Below are positions 7,671 through 15,403 of a stretch of 64,000 bases of DNA, piece after piece; positions within the stretch are counted from its first letter, which is position 1; each line of letters begins with the position of its first letter. The notes beneath the pieces were generated by a model that had not been told where the DNA came from, did no database searches, and worked only from the letters and a program-made list of their open reading frames with translations. The stretch comes from Bacillus methanolicus (GTDB lineage: Bacteria; Bacillota; Bacilli; Bacillales; Cytobacillaceae), in assembly GCF_028888695.1 (NCBI RefSeq), contig NZ_PNFF01000001.1:124001-188000 (forward strand). Reading direction: 5' to 3'. The position numbers and the translations under genes were made by a program.

Positions 7671-8227
7671 ACGCTTTACGTGAATATGAGTTGAATGAGT
7701 GGGAACAAGAGAAAGATCAAGTGGAAGAAAAACAACGCTTTGAAATCACCAGTTTAGATAGTTTGAATTGGGCTTTTCGCAAATTGGCTGCATTTAAAGC
7801 TAAGGAAGCTGAAATTATTGAACTTGCTAAAGCAGAACGTGAGCGAATTGATATGTGGGAAGAACAGCAAAAAGCTTCTATCAAAAGCGAGATGGAGTTC
7901 TTTGAAGGACTGATTTATCAGTATCACGCAAAAATCCTTCGAGACGATCCGAAAGCGAAGACTCTTTCTACTCCTTATGGAAAATCAAAAGCACGGAAAA
8001 CCAAAGAGCAGCCGGAAAAAGCAGACGAGAGCGCGATTTTAAAACACGTTCTTGATAACGATATGGAAGAGTACACAAAAAAATCTCTAAAATGGGCTGA
8101 TTTTAAGAAATCACTCAAGATTGTTGAAACCGGAAATAACAAATATGTGGTCGATGAAAATGGACAAGTTGTGCCTGGTGTAACGATAAAACCAGAAGAA
8201 ATCAAATACAGTGTGGAGGTTGAATAA
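7664..8227 (+). CDS. gam: Gam-like host-nuclease inhibitor
   Basis: 187 residues with Mu Gam family features. A long helical hairpin (residues 28-95, with LAKAERERIDMWEEQQKASI) leads into the conserved STPYGKSKARK strand. The C-terminus carries the YVVDENGQVVPGVTI motif and ends KYSVEVE. Mu Gam binds double-strand ends as a Ku-like dimer and blocks host exonucleases. It is coupled to the putative annealing protein downstream, forming a recombination module. Confidence 0.9.
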   Translation: MLDALREYELNEWEQEKDQVEEKQRFEITSLDSLNWAFRKLAAFKAKEAEIIELAKAERERIDMWEEQQKASIKSEMEFFEGLIYQYHAKILRDDPKAKTLSTPYGKSKARKTKEQPEKADESAILKHVLDNDMEEYTKKSLKWADFKKSLKIVETGNNKYVVDENGQVVPGVTIKPEEIKYSVEVE

Positions 8228-8229
8228 AG

Positions 8230-9048
8230 ATGGGCGAACCAGCATTACAACAACAAAATACTGCGCTGTCTTTGATAGACAGCGTGGATATAAATTCAGT
8301 CCAAAGCACGTTAACGAAGATTAGTCAGTTTCAAATGGTTGTACAGAATACGCTTAAACCTAATTTTGATTTCGGTGTTATTCCTGGAACTCCGAAACCT
8401 ACATTGTTTAAGCCTGGTGCAGAAAAAATCCTTATGATGTTTGGTGTTACAAGTGAATATGAGGTTGTCGAGAGAGTTCAGGATTACCAAAAAGGCTTTT
8501 TTGCCTTCACAGTTAAATGTCTCATATTTAAAAATGGAACGAAAATTACCGAAGGTGTCGGACATTGCAACACTAAAGAGAAGAAATACATTAACCAAGA
8601 CCCGTTCACACTAGCTAATACATGCCTAAAAATGGCGAAAAAACGAGCCCAGATAGACGCCACTTTAACCCTAGCTAGCCTTTCAGAAGTGTTTACTCAA
8701 GATATTGAGGATATGCATGAATACATGCAAACAGAACAGATTGAAACGATGACTGCACAAGATGCAGCGCAAATCAAAATTACGTTTGGTAAACACAAAG
8801 GAAAAACATTGAAGGAGATTTACAAAACACAGCCGGACTACCTCGAATGGCTAGTTAAGCAAGATAGAACGGATCCAGTCATCAAAAAAGGCATCGAGTT
8901 AATGTTCCAAGCGGTAAAACAACAAAATACCAAAAAGAAAGATGAGGATCCAAAAGAAGAAGCTCCATTAACAGATAATCAAGATGTTGAAATGTTCAGC
9001 GGTGAAGATATTGAAATCAAAGACGAGGATTTACCTTTTAATCTATGA
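8230..9048 (+). CDS. Probable phage recombination protein with ExoX-like C-terminal domain
   Basis: 272 residues. Residues 1-165 resemble a family found next to Gam or nucleases in Firmicute phages (PNFDFGVIPGTPKPTLFKPG, ANTCLKMAKKRAQIDATL). The repeated Lys/Arg-rich helix recalls single-strand annealing proteins. Residues about 180-215 (ITFGKHKGKTLKEI ... YLEWLVKQ) match the small exodeoxyribonuclease X C-terminal module, here without the nuclease domain. The tail is acidic and ends DEDLPFNL, resembling the SSB-type acidic tip DDDLPF that recruits partner proteins. The annealing role is inferred from context. Confidence 0.7.
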   Translation: MGEPALQQQNTALSLIDSVDINSVQSTLTKISQFQMVVQNTLKPNFDFGVIPGTPKPTLFKPGAEKILMMFGVTSEYEVVERVQDYQKGFFAFTVKCLIFKNGTKITEGVGHCNTKEKKYINQDPFTLANTCLKMAKKRAQIDATLTLASLSEVFTQDIEDMHEYMQTEQIETMTAQDAAQIKITFGKHKGKTLKEIYKTQPDYLEWLVKQDRTDPVIKKGIELMFQAVKQQNTKKKDEDPKEEAPLTDNQDVEMFSGEDIEIKDEDLPFNL

Positions 9049-9215
9049 TTCACAAAGAAGTTCCGTATCGAGTGTTATTACCGAATTGGTGTAAAGAGAA
9101 GGCTAGAACAAAAGATGAGTTCAAAGCGAATATCGCTAAGTACATGCGTGATAGTTATCCAAATTACATTGTTTTTAAAGTTGAAGATGGTTACGCATTA
9201 TGTAGACGAAAATGA
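9045..9215 (+). CDS. Small phage protein in recombination-replication block
   Basis: 56 residues (MIHKEVPYRVLLPNWCKEKA...). Start and stop overlap the flanking genes by ATGA junctions on both sides, which strongly supports translation. It ends VFKVEDGYALCRRK. Unknown function. Confidence 0.7.
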   Translation: MIHKEVPYRVLLPNWCKEKARTKDEFKANIAKYMRDSYPNYIVFKVEDGYALCRRK

Positions 9216-10189
9216 GGAGAGTGGTCGGGGTGGAAAAACAAATACAAGCGTCGGGGTTTGTTATCCAGCCCCGACTGCAATTCAAAAATATTAAAGATAA
9301 AATGCTCTATCAGCTGTTTTTAGATTTAGCAAATTTTAAAGACGACAACCTTTGTAAAAGAGGGCAATTGATTACATCTTCATTAAGACTTTCCGATGAA
9401 ACTGGTTGGTCAAGGGGTGAAATAAGAGGTTCTATTAAGAGATTAGAAGATGATGGATACATTAAATCGGAGCCTTTTAAAAAAAATAAAGGGTTAATCA
9501 TTACAATTATAGGTTATGACGATTTCCAAAAATTAGGTAACTATAACCTAAAAAATAACCAACTCGATAGCCAACATGATAGCCAACATGAAAACCAACA
9601 AGATAACCAACAGACAGAATTTTCAAACCCTTGCGACAGTAAGGAGGAATGCACTTTGAAAGAAGAAATTAACCAACAGGACAGTCAACAGGATAACCAA
9701 CAGAAAAACCAACTCAATAACCATACTATAACAGCATATATAAACAGCATTAATAACATCAATAAAACATTAAAAGAATATATCGTCGAAGCTCCGGTAA
9801 AAAACAAAAATTTGTGCTCCACAGAGGATATTGAAACCTTTGTTGATTTCGCTTTGCGAACCAACGCTTTACCCGTTGGAACATCTAAGAAAATATTAAT
9901 CTCTTACTTTGATTGTATTCGTCTTACAAGACAGACATGCACGATTTCAGCCAATATCCTAGTGAACTTCATTGAGAAGATCCAAAAATACTCTATCAAC
10001 CAAATCCACTACGCCTTATGGAAACACATTGAGCAGCACGATGACAAAAAAGAATCTTATACGCTTGGAATTTTACGGAATACAAATGAGCATGAAGCGC
10101 GGCGCGGGCTTATCAAGCTTAAAAATAAAGGTGGTGGATTAGATCATGCGGTCGGTTCGGAAAATAGCGAATATGACTACGGATTTTAA
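9212..10189 (+). CDS. Phage replication initiator / replisome organiser
   Basis: 325 residues. A winged-helix N-terminus (residues 15-105: RGQLITSSLRLSDETGWSRGEIRGSIKRL-like pattern and DDGYIKSEP) resembles phage replication organisers and DnaD-like proteins. A Gln/Asn-rich middle (about 115-170, repeats of DNQQ) and a helical C-terminal domain (190-300) follow. The middle is encoded by 12-bp direct repeats that look like origin iterons. ATG 9212 gives an ATGA overlap; GTG 9230 is an alternative. The helicase-loader gene follows and overlaps it, as expected for an initiator-loader pair. Confidence 0.85.
   Translation: MRRVVGVEKQIQASGFVIQPRLQFKNIKDKMLYQLFLDLANFKDDNLCKRGQLITSSLRLSDETGWSRGEIRGSIKRLEDDGYIKSEPFKKNKGLIITIIGYDDFQKLGNYNLKNNQLDSQHDSQHENQQDNQQTEFSNPCDSKEECTLKEEINQQDSQQDNQQKNQLNNHTITAYINSINNINKTLKEYIVEAPVKNKNLCSTEDIETFVDFALRTNALPVGTSKKILISYFDCIRLTRQTCTISANILVNFIEKIQKYSINQIHYALWKHIEQHDDKKESYTLGILRNTNEHEARRGLIKLKNKGGGLDHAVGSENSEYDYGF
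9554..9613 (+). repeat. First iteron cluster (five 12-bp repeats), putative origin
   Basis: Five contiguous 12-bp units of the form GATAACCAACAN (variants AATAACCAACTC, GATAGCCAACAT twice, GAAAACCAACAA, GATAACCAACAG). They sit inside the initiator gene, as in lambda O and several Gram-positive phages. Confidence 0.7.
9668..9715 (+). repeat. Second iteron cluster (four 12-bp repeats)
   Basis: Four contiguous units (ATTAACCAACAG, GACAGTCAACAG, GATAACCAACAG, AAAAACCAACTC), 54 bp after the first cluster and in the same orientation. The AT-rich stretch that follows (9720-9790) could be the unwinding region. Confidence 0.68.
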
Positions 10190-10955
10190 TGGCAAGGTCA
10201 TAAAAAAATACTTGTGTGAAGGCTGCGGCAATGAAGTTACTGTTATTCGTGCAAAAATGTTATTCGGTCCAAAAAAAGGTGAGTGGTTCGAAGGGAAAAA
10301 GGGTTGCGATTGCGAGGTTTATGAGATTGTCCGCAAAGAGCAGGAGCAAGCAAAGGCGGCGCGATTGAAAAGGATTTTTGATGAAAACAGCCTGATCAAT
10401 CCGGCGCTAAAAGAAGCGACTTTCGAAAACTTTGAGCCTAATGAATTTGGACAAGCTTTACAAAAAGCAAAACGCTATGTTGAGGAATTTGACCTAGGGA
10501 AGCCGAAAAACTTGTTTTTTCAGGGCTCATTCGGAACAGGAAAAAGCCATCTATCTTTCTCGATTGCAAAAGCGTTGCAAGAAAAAGGATATTCAACCAT
10601 TTTCATTTCAACTCCGAAATTGCTGACCAAAATACGGACTACATATGGCAAGAGTGAAATGAACGAAGAACAAATCATAAACGCATTAGCGGATGCGGAT
10701 CTTGTAGTTTTTGATGACATTGGCGCAGAAGGAGAAATTTCCGGTTGGCCAATACAAAAGTTGTTTGAAGTGATAGATCAACGAGCAGGGAAACACAACA
10801 TTTACACAACAAATTTGAGCTCTAGTGAGTTTGAAGTGTCAAAGGATCTGCGACGGATTTTCTCTCGAATGATGATGGACGCAGAGCCAATTATCATGAA
10901 CGGAACGGATTTCAGAAAAAAACAGTTTTTGAAAAAGGTGAAAGAGAATGTGTGA
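10146..10955 (+). CDS. DnaC/IstB-like helicase loader ATPase
   Basis: 269 residues. The N-terminal zinc-binding segment (CEGCGNE ... GCDCEVY, residues 24-57) is followed by an AAA+ core. Walker A is GSFGTGKSHL (near residue 128) and Walker B is LVVFDDIGAE (near 188). Sensor features follow (NIYTTNLSS, the arginine-rich FSRMMM). It should load the host replicative helicase at the phage origin. The start overlaps the initiator gene by 44 bases; GGTGG upstream supports ATG 10146. Confidence 0.92.
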   Translation: MRSVRKIANMTTDFNGKVIKKYLCEGCGNEVTVIRAKMLFGPKKGEWFEGKKGCDCEVYEIVRKEQEQAKAARLKRIFDENSLINPALKEATFENFEPNEFGQALQKAKRYVEEFDLGKPKNLFFQGSFGTGKSHLSFSIAKALQEKGYSTIFISTPKLLTKIRTTYGKSEMNEEQIINALADADLVVFDDIGAEGEISGWPIQKLFEVIDQRAGKHNIYTTNLSSSEFEVSKDLRRIFSRMMMDAEPIIMNGTDFRKKQFLKKVKENV

Positions 10956-11124
10956 ACTTTGCGGCGGCACTCATGTAGTGCACGAGATTGATAGTTTTTC
11001 AGTTGGATTTGCAACATGCCCGGAATGCGGTCCGGAACCAGCAGAACAATTCCGGGCCCGGATGGATGAGCTTCAAAGACGGATTGAGCAGGCTGAAATG
11101 GATTTCGAGAGAAAAGGGGCGTGA
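10948..11124 (+). CDS. Small zinc-finger protein
   Basis: 58 residues starting MCELCGGTHVVHE, with two CxxC pairs (CELC and CPEC) that make a probable zinc ribbon. A helical tail of about 25 residues follows. It overlaps the loader gene by eight bases. Unknown function. Confidence 0.65.
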   Translation: MCELCGGTHVVHEIDSFSVGFATCPECGPEPAEQFRARMDELQRRIEQAEMDFERKGA

Positions 11125-11130
11125 TGCGAA

Positions 11131-11244
11131 ATGATTATCTCTCATTGCCCTGATTGCGGCTGGGAAGAATGGGGAATCAAACCGGTTATTAAAGTATGTT
11201 GCGGGTATTACGTCTGTCATGAGGAAGTGGAAGGAACGAAATGA
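11131..11244 (+). CDS. Small cysteine-rich protein
   Basis: 37 residues (MIISHCPDCGWEEWG...) with CPDC and a second cysteine pair (VCCGYYVCH), so probably zinc-binding. The stop overlaps the next start by ATGA. Confidence 0.55.
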   Translation: MIISHCPDCGWEEWGIKPVIKVCCGYYVCHEEVEGTK

Positions 11245-11426
11245 AAGTTTACGTTGTATCAGCGTATGACAGAGAGGTTTATTCAAGGCAAGTTTGGGCG
11301 GTTTTTTCTAATCGATCATCTGCCGAAAAGTATAAATCTCATTTAGAAAACAGCAAAGATGTAGATGTATTGAATGTCAAAGTTGCTGAATGGGAAGTTT
11401 GCGACACATGGGAGGGGGCGGAATGA
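11241..11426 (+). CDS. Small phage protein
   Basis: 61 residues (MKVYVVSAYDREVYSRQVWAV...), with the beta-strand/helix pattern of small phage proteins that begin by sensing-like YVVS strands. No assigned role. Overlaps both neighbours. Confidence 0.65.
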   Translation: MKVYVVSAYDREVYSRQVWAVFSNRSSAEKYKSHLENSKDVDVLNVKVAEWEVCDTWEGAE

Positions 11427-11707
11427 ACGATAAAGGGCGATTGCAGGAAATAAAAGAAAAGATTTCAGAAATTAAAAAATTTTATTCGGAAGATGAATGG
11501 ATTCAAGCGGATGATATTTTATTCTCGATTCTGCATGATGGTCATTTGGATTGGCTCATTCAAACGGTTGAACGGTATGAGAAGGCGTTGGAAGACATAT
11601 CCAAAATAGGTTGGTCAGACAGATTTGGTGGTGGGTTTTCGTACACAGGTGAAAACCATGCTGAATGTGTAAAAATAGCCAAACAAGCATTGGAGCAATC
11701 ATCATGA
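11423..11707 (+). CDS. Small helical phage protein
   Basis: 94 residues (MNDKGRLQEIKEKISEIKKFY...). GGGAGGGGGCG precedes ATG 11423. Helical, with AKQALEQSS at the end. Homologues of this style occur in Bacillus phage early operons, function unknown. Confidence 0.65.
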   Translation: MNDKGRLQEIKEKISEIKKFYSEDEWIQADDILFSILHDGHLDWLIQTVERYEKALEDISKIGWSDRFGGGFSYTGENHAECVKIAKQALEQSS

Positions 11708-11892
11708 ACTGCCCTATTTGCCAAGCGGAAAAAGTGGCGCAATTGGAGAAAGAAAACACATTGTTACACAGCTTGGTCGATGAGAAGAGCAACCTAATCG
11801 AAATTATGGCGAATGAAATCGGGCAACTAAAACAAGAAATCGAACGCTTACGAGTTGTCGAACAGGCTTATCAAGCCTTATTAAAGGTGTAG
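11704..11892 (+). CDS. Small coiled-coil protein with CxxC
   Basis: 62 residues. It begins MNCPICQAEKVAQLEKEN and then forms a leucine-rich coiled coil (IGQLKQEIERLRVVEQ). The start overlaps the preceding stop. Unknown function. Confidence 0.62.
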   Translation: MNCPICQAEKVAQLEKENTLLHSLVDEKSNLIEIMANEIGQLKQEIERLRVVEQAYQALLKV

Positions 11893-11906
11893 TAAGGGGG
11901 ATGTGT

Positions 11907-12518
11907 TTGAAGATGGAAAAAGTGAAATTGACGCCGGAGCAAGCGGAAGCAATTGAATTCGCTTTGAATACTGAAAGATTAGCTTATTATCAGAATCCTG
12001 ATGCACTTTTGGATTCCCATATTCGATCGAAGCAATTTCTGCATGAACTAGAACCATTAAAAGAAATTGATAACGTCACTTTAGCAAAAGCCCTCTACAT
12101 CGGTTATGAAGTAGAACCAGAGTTTAAAGTTGAGGATTGGGTCAAGTTTGAAACTCTCGAAGGAATTTATGTTTACGGGAAAATCGAAAAAATAAATGAG
12201 TTTGGTAGTGCAGAAGCGCAATGGAGCGATGGAAAAGGCGGCGGTGTGCCACTATATGAATTGGAACGCATGACACCGGAAGAAATCTCAACCGAAAAAG
12301 AGCGCCGGAAATGGGAGACGATTGGGCGGAAGGTCGGAGAGTATAAAACAAATGATATCGTGTATCACGAAAAATACGGATACGGTGTTTATGCTCATGG
12401 TCAAATGATTGAACCTTTTAACCAAGAAAAGTTTTATGGATGGTTTGATGTTGAAATAGAAGAATTGGAACTTATTTGTCCGGCTGAACATCGCTTCGAT
12501 TTGAAGGAGGATGAATGA
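11907..12518 (+). CDS. Phage protein with two SH3-like segments
   Basis: About 203 residues. The N-terminus is helical (LTPEQAEAIEFAL). Two beta-rich segments follow, FKVEDWVKFETLEGIYVYGKI and TNDIVYHEKYGYGVYAHGQM; they resemble each other and suggest small barrel folds. TTG 11907 is six bases after AAGGGGG and is preferred; ATG 11901 and ATG 11913 are in frame. Function unknown. Confidence 0.62.
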   Translation: MKMEKVKLTPEQAEAIEFALNTERLAYYQNPDALLDSHIRSKQFLHELEPLKEIDNVTLAKALYIGYEVEPEFKVEDWVKFETLEGIYVYGKIEKINEFGSAEAQWSDGKGGGVPLYELERMTPEEISTEKERRKWETIGRKVGEYKTNDIVYHEKYGYGVYAHGQMIEPFNQEKFYGWFDVEIEELELICPAEHRFDLKEDE

Positions 12519-12721
12519 TGGGAATTCTCTATGACAAAGTGATGGTGACAAAGGAAGCAAAGCGCTAAGTGTTTATTTCCCGTTTGCTCGAAAAAGGCAT
12601 AACCGAAACGAAGGATGGGACAAGCATTTTTGACCTTGACTATTATTCGTTACGGCACGAGCTAGTGATAGCGGACTTTCGTGATAGAGATATAGATTCA
12701 CCGGAAAATCGGTGGTTTTGA
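12518..12721 (+). pseudogene. Small helical phage gene interrupted by an in-frame TAA
   Basis: ATG 12518 has a perfect AAGGAGG seven bases upstream, but TAA at 12566-12568 ends it after 16 codons (MGILYDKVMVTKEAKR). The same frame continues without another stop to TGA 12719-12721: VFISRLLEKGITETKDGTS ... DLDYYSLRHELVIADF. The continuation has the LLEKGI-DG-DL-EL pattern of small Fbp-like proteins. GTG 12569 lacks a convincing ribosome site. A nonsense mutation is the simplest reading. Confidence 0.6.
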
Positions 12722-12948
12722 TGGCTCGGCCTCCATATTGGGATCATTACATGCAAGCGCCGAGGCAAAATCGGGTCATTGTTCTGGAAGAGTTGAACTT
12801 CCTGTGGGATGAATCCGAGAATGGCGGGAGAAAGTCGATTCCTTATGAATGGTTCCTGTTGAACTGTGAACTGGTGAAATCAAAGAATGGTATCTTGCTA
12901 GATTACTTAGGGGTGATCTTGGGTGAAAAAGAAAAAACGCAAGCGTAA
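12721..12948 (+). CDS. Small phage protein
   Basis: 75 residues (MARPPYWDHYMQAPRQNRVIV...). The ATG directly overlaps the previous TGA. Helical and acidic; unknown role. Confidence 0.55.
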   Translation: MARPPYWDHYMQAPRQNRVIVLEELNFLWDESENGGRKSIPYEWFLLNCELVKSKNGILLDYLGVILGEKEKTQA

Positions 12949-13060
12949 AGGGTATTTACTTTTCCGTATAGAGGAAGGTCAAAAAGTATGGTTGTACGAG
13001 GAGTTGCGAAAGTATGAGCTAGACGCACGGTTGAGAAGTGGTTGGAAGATTCGAGGTTGA
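12923..13060 (+). CDS. Small very basic protein
   Basis: 45 residues. The N-terminus is almost all Lys/Arg (VKKKKRKRKGYLLF), followed by an amphipathic segment. GTG start after AGGGGTG, overlapping the previous gene. Possibly nucleic-acid binding. Confidence 0.5.
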   Translation: MKKKKRKRKGYLLFRIEEGQKVWLYEELRKYELDARLRSGWKIRG

Positions 13061-13085
13061 CACAAAAAGCGAAGGAGTGAATGAC

Positions 13086-13259
13086 GTGGATGAAAGATTT
13101 GAAACGTGTAAATGGTGTAATGGCTCAGGCGATGACAGCGGAGGTTATGGTGCTTGCCCTGATTGTGAAAGCACAGGTTTAAAAGGTGGGCGTTCTGCTT
13201 TAGAGGCGTTTGACGAAATGATTGAAAAACAGTACCAAGAATCATTAAAAAGCGAGTAG
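13086..13259 (+). CDS. DnaJ-type zinc-finger-like small protein
   Basis: 57 residues with two CxxCxxxG motifs (CKWCNGSG and CPDCESTG) of the kind found in the DnaJ cysteine-rich domain, here stand-alone. AAGGAG lies eight bases before GTG 13086. A helical tail follows. Phage early operons often carry such proteins; partner unknown. Confidence 0.65.
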   Translation: MDERFETCKWCNGSGDDSGGYGACPDCESTGLKGGRSALEAFDEMIEKQYQESLKSE

Positions 13260-13292
13260 TACGAAGATAATCTGAATGATGAAGGTGATCCA

Positions 13293-13526
13293 ATGGGCAG
13301 CACACTCAGTAAATTAAAACGGGAGAAGAAACCTGCTTCTCCCTTCAATCTAGACGAAATGCAAGCATGGAACCGGGGATTTTCAGCAGGGGCCAGGGAG
13401 CAGCGGAAAGCGGATATTGAACATTTGGTGAGGATTTTAGAAGGGCTGGAAGAAATACCGGGCATTGGCGAAAAGACAGCTTGGAAAGTAAGGGAGTTTT
13501 TCTTGCAGAGGTTTGGAAGTGATTAA
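13293..13526 (+). CDS. Small protein with helix-hairpin-helix motif
   Basis: 77 residues. The C-terminal half carries LEEIPGIGEKTAWKVREFF, a classic helix-hairpin-helix for non-specific DNA contact. The N-terminal part includes AWNRGFSAGAREQRKAD. It may be a DNA-binding accessory factor. Confidence 0.68.
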   Translation: MGSTLSKLKREKKPASPFNLDEMQAWNRGFSAGAREQRKADIEHLVRILEGLEEIPGIGEKTAWKVREFFLQRFGSD

Positions 13527-13547
13527 GTTTCATAGGAGGGGGTGAAG

Positions 13548-14519
13548 ATGCAGAATCATATTATTTTCTTCTCTGGAGGCAAGAGTAGTTTTTCGGTTGC
13601 TGATTACGTTAAGACAAATTTTCCTGATGACAATATCATCTTGTACTTCACAGACACGCTTTGGGAAGACGAGGATCTTTACCGGTTTATCTATGAAGCT
13701 AGTGACAAGCTTAAACTACCATTATTAACCCATAGTCGAGGTATAACTCCGCCTCAATTAATGGTTTTACAGAGATTTATGGCCAATAGTCGAGTTGGTA
13801 CTTGTTCAAAAGAATTAAAAATGAAAGTTGCAGCTAACTACTTAAAAAAAGGTGTCGTTCCAGAGATTGAAAAATGGTATAACAAGCATTTTCTTAAAAG
13901 CGATGACTTTGTAAAAGACGCGACGCTTTATTTTGGAATCGGCTTTGAAGAAATGCACAGACAAAGACCAATTGTTGAGAACTGGAAACCGTTTAAAGTA
14001 GAAATGCCTTTAATAGATAACATCATTGATAATGATGAAGCGCTGAGGAAATACAACATTAGACAGCCTAGACTTTATGAAATGCAATTCGCCCATAACA
14101 ATTGCAAAGGTCGATGCGTAAAGGCTGGACAAGGACATTTTAAAAATTTACTGATGAAAGATAAAAAAACATTTTTTGAGCTTATGGAACAAGAAATTGT
14201 TATCAGCGAGTATATACGGTATTGCAAGCAACCGGCAATCAAGAGTGGTAAACAGCCGGATTATATGTACAAAGATGTTTGGGAGTTTGTTAGTACAGGA
14301 AAGAAGTCGGACAAAATCAAAAACATTTTGGAAAACGCTGATTATCTGAAATCTAAGCGCCGTCTATTCGGAGAGGATAATAAAGGGCGACCGATCAACA
14401 AGCCTTATACGTTTATGAAGTCGATGTCACTTGAGGAATTAGAAAAACAGCCAATCCAGTGCGATATTTGGGACATCGGTGGATGCGGGTGTTTTGTAGA
14501 GTATGAATCACAAGAGTAA
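13548..14519 (+). CDS. PP-loop ATPase, PAPS-reductase-like
   Basis: 323 residues. The N-terminal nucleotide-binding loop reads FFSGGKSSFSVADYV (SGGKSS PP-loop), followed by the LYFTDT strand typical of the PAPS reductase/ATP-sulfurylase superfamily. It retains several cysteines (FAHNNCKGRCVKAGQGHF and IWDIGGCGCF) that could bind metal or an iron-sulfur cluster. Phage members may modify nucleic acid or sulfur compounds; the substrate here is not deducible. AGGAGG lies eight bases before ATG 13548. Confidence 0.82.
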   Translation: MQNHIIFFSGGKSSFSVADYVKTNFPDDNIILYFTDTLWEDEDLYRFIYEASDKLKLPLLTHSRGITPPQLMVLQRFMANSRVGTCSKELKMKVAANYLKKGVVPEIEKWYNKHFLKSDDFVKDATLYFGIGFEEMHRQRPIVENWKPFKVEMPLIDNIIDNDEALRKYNIRQPRLYEMQFAHNNCKGRCVKAGQGHFKNLLMKDKKTFFELMEQEIVISEYIRYCKQPAIKSGKQPDYMYKDVWEFVSTGKKSDKIKNILENADYLKSKRRLFGEDNKGRPINKPYTFMKSMSLEELEKQPIQCDIWDIGGCGCFVEYESQE

Positions 14520-14548
14520 TTCAGTTTCATAAGGCGGTGATCAGGCAG

Positions 14549-14821
14549 ATGGAAGATAGAATTCTTGTTTTTGCTTACAACGAGGACAGTGGCCCTCATC
14601 CCAAATATCGAGGCTATTTTGACGGAGAAAACTTCGTTCCGAAGATTGGTTTTTGTCAATCGCTAACAGAGTTGTCTGATTACGATTATATCGAATTGTA
14701 TGGTATGGACGGAATGATTAGTCATACTCCTAAAAGGTATTGCAGTGATGTTTTAGGTTTAATGAAACGTGCGTTTGCCCGGGAATATGGTGAGATTCAG
14801 CAAGGTAGTTTGTTTGATTAG
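14549..14821 (+). CDS. Small phage protein, partner of the PP-loop gene
   Basis: 90 residues (MEDRILVFAYNEDSGPHP..., ending IQQGSLFD). It starts 30 bases after the PP-loop ATPase; GTG 14537 is a longer alternative. The C-terminal QGSLFD resembles a clamp-binding peptide, an inference only. No family assigned. Confidence 0.6.
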   Translation: MEDRILVFAYNEDSGPHPKYRGYFDGENFVPKIGFCQSLTELSDYDYIELYGMDGMISHTPKRYCSDVLGLMKRAFAREYGEIQQGSLFD

Positions 14822-14832
14822 GAGGGAAGCCG

Positions 14833-14883
14833 GTGCACGGAAAAGTTGCAACATGGCAGGTGGGATTACTAAATGAAAAATGA
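14833..14883 (+). pseudogene. Truncated copy of the gene at 15404 (5' end only)
   Basis: A GTG start after GGAGGGAAGC gives VHGKVATWQVGLLNEK and then stops. HGKV-TW matches the start of the full gene 570 bp downstream (MSAHGKVTTWYMTPEQ). The homing-endonuclease gene begins inside this fragment. It looks like a remnant or duplication left by the insertion. Confidence 0.6.
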
Positions 14884-15403
14884 TTATGAAATTTGCGGAG
14901 ATATAACGAAAATCTTTATTAAAAGCCCTAAGCATGGGGAATTTATAACGATAATAAGTACTTCTGATTTGCCTAGAGTAAAAGAATTTCCAAACAGCTG
15001 GTGCCTCTCTTTCGATAGAAAAGTAGGTTCGTTTTATGTGTATGGGATGACTCCAAGACCTAACCGAAAAGCTATTACGCTTCATAGGTGGATTATGGGA
15101 GATCCAAAAGGTTTTGTTGTAGATCATATAAATCATGATACTTTAAATAACACAAGAGAGAACTTGAGGGTTCTATCACATGCAGAGAATATGCAGAATC
15201 GAAAAGGTATACAGAAAAACAACAAGACAGGCGTTAGAGGTGTGGGCTGGGACAAGAAAAACCAAAAGTGGTATGCAAAAGTGACTATAAATAGAAAAGT
15301 TATCTGGCTAGGTTATTACGAAAATAAAGAAGATGCGATAAAAGTTGTAGAAGAAAAAAGGAAAGAAATATTGCCGTACTCAGTTAATAAAGAGGTGAAT
15401 TAA
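14873..15403 (+). CDS. HNH homing endonuclease with AP2 DNA-binding domain
   Basis: 176 residues. The HNH core (residues about 58-105) contains LHRWIMG, VVDHINHDTLNNTRENLRV and ENMQNR. The C-terminal AP2 domain (about 118-165) reads GVRGVGWDKKNQKWYAKV ... WLGYYENKEDAI. This is a typical free-standing phage homing endonuclease that cuts cognate alleles lacking it. It sits between a truncated and a complete copy of one small gene. The stop abuts the start of the complete copy. Confidence 0.92.
   Translation: MKNDYEICGDITKIFIKSPKHGEFITIISTSDLPRVKEFPNSWCLSFDRKVGSFYVYGMTPRPNRKAITLHRWIMGDPKGFVVDHINHDTLNNTRENLRVLSHAENMQNRKGIQKNNKTGVRGVGWDKKNQKWYAKVTINRKVIWLGYYENKEDAIKVVEEKRKEILPYSVNKEVN

Noticed and set aside
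9554-9715. CRISPR-like array
   Set aside because: The 12-bp units are contiguous, with no unique spacers, and lie in a coding frame. Iterons fit better.
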